From NCBI GenBank assembly GCA_937929935.1, contig CALFUL010000007.1:1-64000 (forward strand): 64,000 bases of DNA, in the 5' to 3' direction. Source of the DNA: an uncultured Flavobacteriaceae bacterium (lineage in GTDB: Bacteria; Bacteroidota; Bacteroidia; Flavobacteriales; Flavobacteriaceae). A program made the position numbers and the translations under genes. The number at the start of each line of letters is the position of its first letter. The first letter of the stretch is position 1. Of the stretch, positions 8,922-16,300 are shown in pieces. A model generated the notes under the pieces. That model saw only the letters and a list, made by a program, of their open reading frames with translations, was not told the DNA's origin and did not search any database.

Positions 8922-9928
8922 ATGTATTTTTTATGTATCAAAAAATTCATCAAATCAATGAGTCTACTGCTGTACCCTATTTCATTGTCATACCAGCCAA
9001 TAATTTTGACCATTTTTCCAACAACAGATGTCATTAAAGAATCAAACGTACAAGAATGATAACTATTGTTTATATCTACCGAGACGATTGGGTCTGTAGT
9101 ATAACAGAGTATGTTTTTTAGCTCATTATTAGCAGCACGTTCAAATGTATCATTAATTTCTTTAATACTTGTAGGGCTTTTTACATTAAAGGTAATATCA
9201 GTCAAAGAACCATTGGGTACCGGAACCCGTATACCGCAACCCCCTATTACTTCAGCTAAATCAGGAAATATTCGGGTTAAGGCTTTTGCAGCTCCTGTTG
9301 TGGTGGGTACAATTGACTGTGTTGCTGCACGGGCTCTTCTTAAGTCTCTATGTGGTTGGTCATGTAAACTTTGGTCTGAAGTATAAGAATGAATAGTGGT
9401 TATATAGGCTTGTTCAATGCCACAAAGATCATTAATGACCTTTATCATTGGTGCCGCATTATTGGTGGTACATGAAGCATTTGATATTAAATGGTCGCTT
9501 GAAGCAATGCTTTCATGATTAATACCATAAACAACCATTTTAATTGCATTGTCTATAGGAGGTGCTGAGAGAATTACTTTTTTAGCTCCATTTTTTAAAT
9601 GTACTTCTAACGATTTTTTGTCTTTGAATTTGCCAGTGGCCTCCAAAACAATATCAACCCCTAAAGCGGCCCAATTAATTTGTTTTGGTGATCTATGATT
9701 GACCAATTTTATTTTTTGATTGTTGACATGAATCTCATTTTTCTCATAAGAAACTTGTCCGTCAAAACGGCCATGAATACTATCGTATTTTAATAAATGT
9801 GACAAGGTTTTAGCATCTGCTAAATCATTGATAGCTACAATTTTTAAATGTTCATGACCTTGTGCTAATCGAAGAAAGCTGCGACCAATTCTGCCAAAAC
9901 CGTTGATACCAATAGTTGTCTGGGTCAT
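8918..9928 (-). CDS. gap: Type I glyceraldehyde-3-phosphate dehydrogenase
   Basis: 336 residues. NAD-binding motif GINGFGRIGR at residues 7-16, aspartate in AINDL typical for NAD preference, active-site ASCTTN with catalytic Cys153, and the paired histidine in TTIHSYT (His180). It oxidises glyceraldehyde 3-phosphate to 1,3-bisphosphoglycerate in glycolysis, or the reverse. The C-terminal extension after GYSSRL is slightly unusual (LMNFLIHKKYI). It lies 28 bases after lipA and its stop overlaps the TTG start of a hybrid histidine kinase, an uncommon companion for a glycolytic enzyme. Bacteroidota often hold more than one gap; this may be a secondary copy. Confidence 0.95.
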   Translation of the reverse strand: MTQTTIGINGFGRIGRSFLRLAQGHEHLKIVAINDLADAKTLSHLLKYDSIHGRFDGQVSYEKNEIHVNNQKIKLVNHRSPKQINWAALGVDIVLEATGKFKDKKSLEVHLKNGAKKVILSAPPIDNAIKMVVYGINHESIASSDHLISNASCTTNNAAPMIKVINDLCGIEQAYITTIHSYTSDQSLHDQPHRDLRRARAATQSIVPTTTGAAKALTRIFPDLAEVIGGCGIRVPVPNGSLTDITFNVKSPTSIKEINDTFERAANNELKNILCYTTDPIVSVDINNSYHSCTFDSLMTSVVGKMVKIIGWYDNEIGYSSRLIDLMNFLIHKKYI

Positions 9929-9956
9929 TTATATAAACAGATAAAAAATTAAAGTG

Positions 9957-10832
9957 CTATTTAATATGTTTATGGGCTTTGTAAGATGATCTTACCAATG
10001 CACCACTTTCAACATGTCTAAAGCCCATTTCAAGACCTATTTCTTCATATTTTTTAAATTGTTCAGGAAGAATAAATTCTTTGACGGGTAAATGTTTTTT
10101 TGAAGGTTGAAGGTATTGACCTATGGTTACAACATCAACATCTGCTTTTCTTAAGTCTTTCATGGTTTGAATTACTTCTTCTTCAAACTCACCTAAACCT
10201 AACATAATACCTGATTTGGTTCTGTTAACGCCTTTTTCCTTCAAGTAGCGCAATACTTCAAGACTTCGGTCATATTTAGCTTGAATACGGACTTCTCTGG
10301 TTAGTCGCTTAACAGTTTCCATATTATGCGATACAACTTCAGGAGCCACTTCAACAATTCTATCTAAATGTCTTTCAATACCTTGAAAATCAGGAATCAA
10401 AGTTTCTAAGGTAGTTTCTGGATTCATTCTTCGAATTGCCTGTACTGTTTCAGCCCAAATAATAGATCCCATATCTTTCAGGTCATCTCGATCTACAGAG
10501 GTTATAACGGCATGTTTAATGCTCATTATTTTAATAGAACGAGCAACTTTTTCAGGTTCTGCCCAATCAATAGCTGACGGTCTTCCTGTTTTTACGCCAC
10601 AAAAGCCACAAGATCTTGTACACACATTGCCTAGAATCATAAAGGTTGCAGTGCCTTCGCCCCAGCACTCACCCATATTTGGGCAACTACCTGAGGTACA
10701 TATGGTATGAAGGTCATATTTCTCAACAAGTCCTCTAAGCTGGGTATATTTCTTGCCTGTTGGAAGCTTTACGCGAAGCCATTTTGGTTTTCCTTTTGGT
10801 GGTTGTACGTGCGTCAAGGCATCTGAGCTCAT
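9957..10832 (-). CDS. lipA: Lipoyl synthase
   Basis: 291 residues from ATG 10832; a longer reading from a TTG at 10862 is not supported by family length. LipA is a radical SAM enzyme that inserts two sulphurs into protein-bound octanoyl groups. The auxiliary cluster motif [12 protein letters not shown] and the radical SAM motif CTRSCGFC are both present, followed by PVTSVDRDD-like and RVRSSYKA-like signatures ([14 protein letters not shown]) with the auxiliary-cluster serine. A good TTG-N17-TATATTTG promoter lies 16 bases upstream. It is first in the operon with gap and the hybrid kinase. Confidence 0.97.
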   Translation of the reverse strand: MSSDALTHVQPPKGKPKWLRVKLPTGKKYTQLRGLVEKYDLHTICTSGSCPNMGECWGEGTATFMILGNVCTRSCGFCGVKTGRPSAIDWAEPEKVARSIKIMSIKHAVITSVDRDDLKDMGSIIWAETVQAIRRMNPETTLETLIPDFQGIERHLDRIVEVAPEVVSHNMETVKRLTREVRIQAKYDRSLEVLRYLKEKGVNRTKSGIMLGLGEFEEEVIQTMKDLRKADVDVVTIGQYLQPSKKHLPVKEFILPEQFKKYEEIGLEMGFRHVESGALVRSSYKAHKHIK

Positions 10833-10847
10833 AGTCGAAATTTTAAG

Positions 10848-10875
10848 CAAATATACAAACAATATTACGGCTCAA
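10848..10875 (-). promoter_or_regulatory. Promoter of the lipA-gap-kinase operon
   Basis: On the minus strand TTG (10875-10873), 17 bases, then TATATTTG (10855-10848), an exact TAnnTTTG match. The box is 16 bases before the lipA start codon. Confidence 0.65.
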
Positions 10876-10938
10876 ATAGATTCGAAGGTGTTTGAAAATC
10901 ACTTTGCTAAAGCCCGTGATTGCTTTTACTTGAAGGTT

Positions 10939-11493
10939 TTATTTCGCTTCTAGCATTTGAGCCAAAAGCTTTTTTGCTCTTAAAAGTTTTACTTTGACAT
11001 TACTCATAGGTTCTGCAAGTTCAGTTGCAATATCAGCATAACTCATTTCATTAAAGTATCTCAAATTGATCACCTTTTGATAGTGTGGTTTTAGCTTTTT
11101 AATATGCCTTAAAAGGGTGGCAAGATTTTGTTTGGTAATAATTTGATCTTCAGCACTAGGCGTAGCATCAAGAACCTCAATTATTTCTTCGCTATTATGA
11201 GCAGTGTCAAGCCTGCGTTTTCTTTTTCGAATTAAATCAACATGAATATTTTTTGAAATGGTAATTAACCAAGTTTTAAATTCATATTCATTGTTAAAAG
11301 AGGTTATTTTATCAAAGGCCTTTGAAAATGTTTGAATGGTAATATCTTCAGCATCATTTTCATTTTCAGTGCGCTTTAATTGAAAACCGTAAACATCTTT
11401 CCAATACGTATCAAGCAAGGTGCTAAAGGCCATTTGGTTGCCATTAATAGCATCTTTAATAATTGCTTGAACATTGTTTTCGCTTTTCGTCAA
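10939..11493 (-). CDS. ECF-type RNA polymerase sigma factor
   Basis: 184 residues. Region 2 (about 15-90) has the DAEDITIQTFSKAF and FKTWLITISKN signatures, and region 4 (about 125-180) has the helix-turn-helix around MSYADIATELAEPMSNVKVKLLRAKKLL. The frame begins with TTG at 11493; the first internal ATG would remove part of region 2, so TTG is the likely start. No anti-sigma gene is adjacent: the gene downstream is lipA, with its own promoter, and upstream is a small membrane protein. Target genes unknown. Confidence 0.92.
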   Translation of the reverse strand: MTKSENNVQAIIKDAINGNQMAFSTLLDTYWKDVYGFQLKRTENENDAEDITIQTFSKAFDKITSFNNEYEFKTWLITISKNIHVDLIRKRKRRLDTAHNSEEIIEVLDATPSAEDQIITKQNLATLLRHIKKLKPHYQKVINLRYFNEMSYADIATELAEPMSNVKVKLLRAKKLLAQMLEAK

Positions 11494-11522
11494 TTGAAAA
11501 AATTATTGAGGATTATATTAAA

Positions 11523-11726
11523 TTATTGGGCAATTGCATCATTTCTACACTCTTGCTCATTGGGTAACTTACCGCACATACCACATGCTTCTCCTTCTTT
11601 GTTTAAAAACGGACTTTGACTTGCGCATGTACCAGCGAATTCGCCGTCTTTTTTAGCCCAAATTTTAATCGCAATACCAGCGAAGGCTATAGCAAGAAGT
11701 ACAATGGTTAATAAGACTAATTTCAT
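11523..11726 (-). CDS. Small membrane protein with four C-terminal cysteines
   Basis: 67 residues from ATG 11726. One N-terminal membrane helix (about 2-22) is followed by KIWAKKDGEFAGTCASQSPFLNKEG and CGMCGKLP-type segments, with cysteines in TCAS, ACGMCG and ECRN. Near-identical short proteins are common in Flavobacteriaceae, usually named membrane or secreted protein. The cysteines could bind a metal or cluster, but no function is known. Start 11771 would place the start inside the terminator hairpin of the preceding gene and is rejected. Confidence 0.75.
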   Translation of the reverse strand: MKLVLLTIVLLAIAFAGIAIKIWAKKDGEFAGTCASQSPFLNKEGEACGMCGKLPNEQECRNDAIAQ

Positions 11727-11746
11727 GTGATAAAGGTACAAAAAAA

Positions 11747-11777
11747 TAAAGCCCTGAAAATAGATTTTCAAGGCTTT
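11747..11777 (-). terminator. Terminator of the sigma/anti-sigma operon
   Basis: Arms 11748-11760 and 11765-11777 (AAAGCCCTGAAAA / TTTTCAAGGCTTT) form 12 pairs with one mismatch and a 4-nt loop; on the minus strand TTATTTTTTG follows. It lies 22 bases after the anti-sigma stop. Confidence 0.8.
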
Positions 11778-11798
11778 AAGCGAATACTTTAATTCAGC

Positions 11799-12557
11799 TT
11801 AGAAAGCAAAATTAGCAACTATATTTTCAACCGTAGGAACATTGTTGCCGCCTTCAGGTTCAATTGTGATGTAACTAACCGCTTGTTTACCATAAGGCAA
11901 TGCGAATAATTCATCTTGATTTTTAGATTCTTTGATAATACCAAGGTTTACCATTTTGCCATTTACCTCGGTCCACATTTGATAACATTGGTTTTCAGGT
12001 AAGTTGGGTAATTTACTCACATTGATATATGAAAGTTTTTTAACAGGATTAATATAGGCAACCGCCTTTAATTCTTTTGCTTTTCTATTACCGTTAACAT
12101 TAAGTTTTTTCGTTTGTGGGTTGTTAAGTACTATGAACTGCCTTCTCATGTCTTCTAACTGACTGTTCATGTCTTGTTTTAAGGTCTCAATTTTGTTGGT
12201 AACAGCAACGTTTTCTTCTTGAAGATTTTGATTTTGCTGATAAAAGAATACTGATGCTACTGCAAAAAGTAGCGCAGTTACACTAGCTGCAATGGCATAT
12301 TGAAAGAATTTTTTTCTACCTGCTCTTTCGCCTCTTATACGGGCTATTATTTTTTCTTTAACTCCATCAGGGGTAGTAACCGCATGCATCTTTGCAAATG
12401 ACTCTAAGTTATTTTGCAACTCATCATAGGTCTTTTGAACCTCAGGGTACATGGCTATATATCGCTCAACCTGTAAGGTTTCTTCTTGCGTTGTGTTTTC
12501 TAACAGGTACTTTTCTATAAGATCACTGTCTAAGAAATTTTTTATTTTTTCTTTCAT
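11799..12557 (-). CDS. Anti-sigma factor, RskA family
   Basis: 252 residues. An N-terminal cytoplasmic helical part (about 1-80) is followed by a membrane helix (about 85-105), a coiled coil (about 108-145) and a C-terminal periplasmic RskA-type domain with the phrases LPNLPENQCYQMWTEVNGKMV and VSYITIEPEGG. It would hold the ECF sigma factor encoded just upstream at the membrane. The two reading frames overlap by one base (12557), so they are translated together. No zinc-binding HxxxCxxC motif is seen in the N-terminal part, as is common for this subgroup. Inducing signal unknown. Confidence 0.9.
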   Translation of the reverse strand: MKEKIKNFLDSDLIEKYLLENTTQEETLQVERYIAMYPEVQKTYDELQNNLESFAKMHAVTTPDGVKEKIIARIRGERAGRKKFFQYAIAASVTALLFAVASVFFYQQNQNLQEENVAVTNKIETLKQDMNSQLEDMRRQFIVLNNPQTKKLNVNGNRKAKELKAVAYINPVKKLSYINVSKLPNLPENQCYQMWTEVNGKMVNLGIIKESKNQDELFALPYGKQAVSYITIEPEGGNNVPTVENIVANFAF

Positions 12558-13120
12558 TATACTAAACTTAATATTGAGGCTATTATGGCTGTAGGGCCAT
12601 ATATTTTTCTTAATTCACGCAATCCAATTTTGAGCCTTGACTTAATAGTTCCTAACGGAATGTCTAATTCGTCACTTGCTTCTTGCTGGGTCATCCCCAT
12701 AAAAAATAGAGCTTCAAGAACAACTCGGTACTTGGCTTCTATTTTTTCTAGATTTTCATGCGTATCAATAAGCTCGGGTTTGATATGATCAACACCTAAG
12801 TTATATACGTCAGAAACATCTATTTGGATCTCTTTATCCTTTTTAGTGTTTACACTTCTCAACTTATCAATTGCAGTGTTTCGCGTAATTCTAAAAAGCC
12901 AAGTAAATAATTTAGCTTTAGAAGGGTCATAAGAGTCTGATTTTTTCCAGATTTTTACAAAACTTTCTTGAAGTACATCTTGTGCTAATTCATTATTTCG
13001 AACCACCTTATTTGCAACTCCAAAGAGCGTATCGCCATAATGCTCATACAAAAGTGAAATGGCTTTTTCATTTCGCTCTTGAAGCAATTCAACAATATGT
13101 TTTTCTAGTAGTGTGCTCAT
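12557..13120 (-). CDS. ECF-type RNA polymerase sigma factor
   Basis: 187 residues from ATG 13120; a longer frame from a TTG at 13165 has no family support. Region 2 shows AQDVLQESFVKIW and FTWLFRITRNTAIDKLRS; region 4 has MTQQEASDELDIPLGTIKSRLKIGLRELR, the usual helix-turn-helix. It is paired with the RskA-like anti-sigma factor directly downstream, so its activity is probably controlled by membrane sequestration. Such pairs in Bacteroidota often respond to envelope or oxidative stress, but the sequence does not say which. Confidence 0.93.
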   Translation of the reverse strand: MSTLLEKHIVELLQERNEKAISLLYEHYGDTLFGVANKVVRNNELAQDVLQESFVKIWKKSDSYDPSKAKLFTWLFRITRNTAIDKLRSVNTKKDKEIQIDVSDVYNLGVDHIKPELIDTHENLEKIEAKYRVVLEALFFMGMTQQEASDELDIPLGTIKSRLKIGLRELRKIYGPTAIIASILSLV

Positions 13121-13307
13121 TTGAGATTTAGGGTATAGAAAAAAAATGAGGCCCTCGGCATCCAATTTAGTTAGCTACCTCGTATATAATATGATTAACG
13201 CTAATTTATACATTTGATTTTAATGAAGCGTAATCAATTTTTTTTAATTTGATAAATATGCACAGCTGGTAACTGTCATATTTAGTTTTTGGTTAGTTTG
13301 GTTTGGT

Positions 13308-13339
13308 ATAATCCCCTCAAATTTATTTGGGGGGATTAT
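13308..13339. terminator. Strong hairpin after murB
   Basis: Arms 13308-13322 and 13325-13339 pair over 15 positions with a single G-T pair. It stands 17 bases after the murB stop, but on the minus strand no T-run follows, so it may stabilise the transcript end or be a palindromic element rather than a classical terminator. Confidence 0.5.
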
Positions 13340-13355
13340 TTATTTATATATAACC

Positions 13356-14372
13356 TTAACCAATAATATTTACTTCTGGATAGATGTTGATTTGAAATCT
13401 TTTTTCTACTTCTGCCATGATTTGATGCGCAAGATCTTTAATCTCATCGCCGCTGGCATTACCAAAATTAACGAGCACCAAGGCTTGCTTTTCATGAATA
13501 CCAGCATCGCCAAACCTTTTTCCTTTAAAGCCACATGATTCAATCAACCAACCTGCCGGAATCTTGAAGGTGTCGTCTTCTAATTTGTAATATGGTGCAT
13601 CAGGATGATTTTTTGAAAATTTCAGAAATTCTGACTTTGATACAATAGGGTTTTTAAAAAAACTACCACTATTGCCTAATTCTGCGGGATCGGGTAATTT
13701 ACTTTGTCTAATCGCAATCACTGCATCTGAAATATGCTGAATGGTGGGTTGTAATATATTTCTATTTTTTAATTCTGTTTCAATAGCACCGTAGGTAGTG
13801 CGCAAAACGTGGTTCTTTTTACTCAGTTTAAAGTTTACTGAAGTAATTACATATTTTCCTTTGCCTTCATTTTTGAAAAATGAATCACGATAACCAAACT
13901 GACAATCTTCATTGGTAAAGGTTTTCAGTTCTTGCGTTTTTTTATCAATGGCCTCACAGCTAAACATAGTGTCTTTTAATTCAACACCATAAGCGCCAAT
14001 ATTTTGAATAGGTGCTGTGCCTGTGTTACCGGGTATGAGTGACATGTTTTCTAATCCCCCGTAATTTTGATCTAACGTCCATCGTACCATTTTATGCCAA
14101 TTTTCGCCTGCCATGACTTTTATGATGACATCATCATCTGTTTCTTTTACCACCTCAATACCTTTCAAATTAAGATGAATGACTAGCGCATTAATATCAT
14201 TGGTAATTAAAATATTACTGCCCCCACTAAGAATAAATTTCTCTTTGTATTCATTGAGTTGTAGCGCTTTCGATAAATCTTCAAGTGAATTGACTTCACA
14301 GAAAAAGCGCGCTTTTGCTTCTATACCAAAAGTATTATATGATTTAAGTGATTTGTATTCTTGAATATTCAT
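13356..14372 (-). CDS. murB: UDP-N-acetylmuramate dehydrogenase
   Basis: 338 residues, type I MurB. The FAD-binding motif ILSGGSNILI is at about residues 46-55, the LIPGNTGTAPIQNIGAYG segment near 112-130, the YRDSFFK segment with the type I tyrosine near 160, and the catalytic serine region GNSGSFFKNP near 233. It reduces UDP-GlcNAc-enolpyruvate to UDP-MurNAc for peptidoglycan. The start codon overlaps the stop of the aminotransferase gene (TAATG), so the two are coupled. Confidence 0.97.
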   Translation of the reverse strand: MNIQEYKSLKSYNTFGIEAKARFFCEVNSLEDLSKALQLNEYKEKFILSGGSNILITNDINALVIHLNLKGIEVVKETDDDVIIKVMAGENWHKMVRWTLDQNYGGLENMSLIPGNTGTAPIQNIGAYGVELKDTMFSCEAIDKKTQELKTFTNEDCQFGYRDSFFKNEGKGKYVITSVNFKLSKKNHVLRTTYGAIETELKNRNILQPTIQHISDAVIAIRQSKLPDPAELGNSGSFFKNPIVSKSEFLKFSKNHPDAPYYKLEDDTFKIPAGWLIESCGFKGKRFGDAGIHEKQALVLVNFGNASGDEIKDLAHQIMAEVEKRFQINIYPEVNIIG

Positions 14373-15562
14373 TAACCTATGTAACTTTTAAGCGCTTCTC
14401 TTATTATAAAAACAGCTCTTTTTAATTTTTCTACATCTAAAACATAGGCGATACGAATTTGATTTTGCCCCAATCCTTTGGTTGCATAAAATCCGGCTGC
14501 TGGGGCTACCATAACTGTTTCGTTATTTACTCTAAAATCTTCAAGTAGCCATTGCGCAAAATCATCTGCGTTTCTGAGCGGTAATTCAGCAATGCAATAG
14601 AAAGCTCCTTGAGGTTTTGCCACCCGAACACCTTCAATTTTTTCAAGTTCTTCAATGAGAACATTTCGTCTTTCAACATATTCTGATTTTACTGATTCAA
14701 AATAACTATCAGGTGTGGCCAAAGCTGCCTCTGCTGCAATTTGCGCATAGGTTGGTGGCGATAATCTTGCTTGTGCAAATTTGAGCGCAGTACTGATAAG
14801 TTTTTTGTTTTTTGAAACCAAGCACCCAATTCGAGCACCACACATACTATATATTTTAGAAACTGAATCAATAATAATGGCATGATCTTCAATACCTTCT
14901 TCTTGTAAAATTGAATGGTGTTCTGCACCATCATAAACAAATTCACGATATACCTCATCAGCAATTAAATAGAGGTCATGTGCTTTGACAATTTTGGTTA
15001 ATTCCTCAATTTCTTTACTACTGTAAAGATATCCTGTTGGGTTTCCAGGGTTGCAAATGACTATTGCTTTTGTTTTAGGTGTGATAAGCTTCTCAAATTC
15101 AGCAATAGGAGGTAAGGCAAAATTAGTTTCAAAATCAGATATAACAGGAACTACTTTAACTCCTGCGGCAGTGGCAAATCCGTTATAATTAGCATAAAAA
15201 GGTTCAGGTATAATGATTTCATCTCCGGCATCAGCAATACTACCCATGGCAAAAGATAAAGCTTCTGAACCTCCTGTAGTAACTATGATATCTTCAGCAG
15301 TTACATGAATATCATTTTTTATATAATACTGCGCTAATTTTTGTCTGTATTCTAGAGAACCTTCGGTTCGGCTATAAGCAAGAACTTCAATTGAATTATT
15401 CTTGACAGCTTCTAAAGCTATTTTCGGAGTTTTAATATCAGGTTGACCAATATTTAGATGAATAACTTTAGCGCCTTTTCTTTTAGCCTCTTCAGCAAAA
15501 GGAACCAATTTACGAATAGGCGATTCGGGCATCGCCAAGCCTTTTAATGAAATACTGGGCAT
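14372..15562 (-). CDS. PLP-dependent class I aminotransferase
   Basis: 396 residues, fold type I aminotransferase of the aspartate aminotransferase family. Visible: NIGQPDIKTP near residue 37, the GNPTG motif (ICNPGNPTGYLYS near 170), ADEVYREF near 200 and the PLP-lysine in DSVSKIYSMCGARIGC near 235; the arginine for the substrate carboxylate is in IRIAYV. Specificity cannot be read safely; aspartate or aromatic/alanine amino donors are possible. It precedes murB with overlapping stop and start. A TAATTTTG box lies 34 bases upstream of the start. Confidence 0.93.
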   Translation of the reverse strand: MPSISLKGLAMPESPIRKLVPFAEEAKRKGAKVIHLNIGQPDIKTPKIALEAVKNNSIEVLAYSRTEGSLEYRQKLAQYYIKNDIHVTAEDIIVTTGGSEALSFAMGSIADAGDEIIIPEPFYANYNGFATAAGVKVVPVISDFETNFALPPIAEFEKLITPKTKAIVICNPGNPTGYLYSSKEIEELTKIVKAHDLYLIADEVYREFVYDGAEHHSILQEEGIEDHAIIIDSVSKIYSMCGARIGCLVSKNKKLISTALKFAQARLSPPTYAQIAAEAALATPDSYFESVKSEYVERRNVLIEELEKIEGVRVAKPQGAFYCIAELPLRNADDFAQWLLEDFRVNNETVMVAPAAGFYATKGLGQNQIRIAYVLDVEKLKRAVFIIREALKSYIG

Positions 15563-15595
15563 AATAATGGTTTAAACAAAAATTGTCAATTTCAT

Positions 15596-15603
15596 CAAAA
15601 TTA
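15596..15603 (-). promoter_or_regulatory. Possible -7 box of aminotransferase-murB operon
   Basis: TAATTTTG on the minus strand fits TAnnTTTG and lies 34 bases upstream of the start codon at 15562. The expected -33 TTG is not present. Confidence 0.35.
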
Positions 15604-15649
15604 TCTAATTTGAATGAACTGTTCACTACTTAATTGCCCAAATATGATA

Positions 15650-15683
15650 AAATAAAAAATGCCCCGATATTTCTATCGAGGCA
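15650..15683 (-). terminator. Terminator of the DUF1573 gene
   Basis: TGCCCCGATA and TATCGAGGCA (15660-15669, 15674-15683) pair with one mismatch around a TTTC loop; on the minus strand ATTTTTTATTTTATC follows. The stop codon at 15705 is 22 bases away. Confidence 0.8.
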
Positions 15684-15704
15684 TCTTAAAATATTGTTTA
15701 AAAC

Positions 15705-16100
15705 TTATTTACTTCCACTTACTGCCGGAGCTTTTATTTCTCCTTTAATTTTTAACACCTTAGTTGGTGTATCAGCATTTGAAATTATAGTGATTGCCTT
15801 TCTAATTGGGCCAACCCTGTTTGTGTCATATTTAACTTGAATCTCTCCTGTTTTGCCGGGCATAATTGGCGCTTCAGGTCTTTTGGGTACTGTACAGCCA
15901 CATGTTGAGCTCGCTTTACTGATAATCAACGGAGCGTTACCCGTATTGGTAAACTCAAAAGTACGCACACCATCAGCACCTTTTTCTATGGTACCATAAT
16001 CAATAGTTTCAGTTTTGAATTCAATTTTTGCGGCAATATCTTGAGCTTTTACCCCCATACTTAATAAGCCTACAAATAATACAAGTACTATTTTCTTCAT
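15705..16100 (-). CDS. DUF1573 secreted protein
   Basis: 131 residues. A signal peptide (about 1-19, ending GVKAQ) is followed by one DUF1573/ASPM-SPD-2-Hydin-like immunoglobulin fold with the hallmark phrases IDYGTIEKGADGVRTFEFTNTGNAPLII and STCGCTVP. Proteins of this type are abundant in Bacteroidota and exported; their function is unknown. It is monocistronic, with its own terminator and a clear promoter that is divergent from the valS promoter. Confidence 0.92.
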   Translation of the reverse strand: MKKIVLVLFVGLLSMGVKAQDIAAKIEFKTETIDYGTIEKGADGVRTFEFTNTGNAPLIISKASSTCGCTVPKRPEAPIMPGKTGEIQVKYDTNRVGPIRKAITIISNADTPTKVLKIKGEIKAPAVSGSK

Positions 16101-16123
16101 AATATATTGTTTTGGGTGAATTT

Positions 16124-16154
16124 CAAAAGTATAATGTTTTTAATGAACCTCCAA
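16124..16154 (-). promoter_or_regulatory. Promoter of the DUF1573 gene
   Basis: Minus strand TTG (16154-16152), 20 bases, TACTTTTG (16131-16124), an exact TAnnTTTG match, 23 bases upstream of the start codon. Divergent from and adjacent to the valS promoter. Confidence 0.65.
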
Positions 16155-16161
16155 AATTCTT

Positions 16162-16190
16162 TTGTTATCTACTAACGTTACTTATTTTTG
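16162..16190 (+). promoter_or_regulatory. Promoter of valS
   Basis: TTG (16162-16164), 18 bases, TATTTTTG (16183-16190), an exact match to TTG / TAnnTTTG. Transcription would start near 16195-16200, leaving a 5' leader of about 100 bases. Confidence 0.65.
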
Positions 16191-16300
16191 TTTCGTATTC
16201 AAAAAAGCCTAAAATATGAGGCGAAATTGAAATTTTAACATTTAAAATTTAGGTGCCTTTTTGACACCTGAACATGATAAACCAAAAACTGTTCCAAAAA

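Noticed and set aside
12585-12788. Plus-strand open frame inside the sigma factor gene
   Set aside because: Antisense to well-conserved sigma region 4; no similarity to any protein and no promoter.
13308-13339. Hairpin after murB as a member of the G/C-rich repeat family
   Set aside because: It has CCCC/GGGG arms but an AT-rich interior and none of the family's flanking words; kept only as a hairpin.
15634-15840. Plus-strand open frame across the DUF1573 terminator
   Set aside because: It reads through the terminator hairpin and antisense to the DUF1573 gene; hydrophobicity is incidental.
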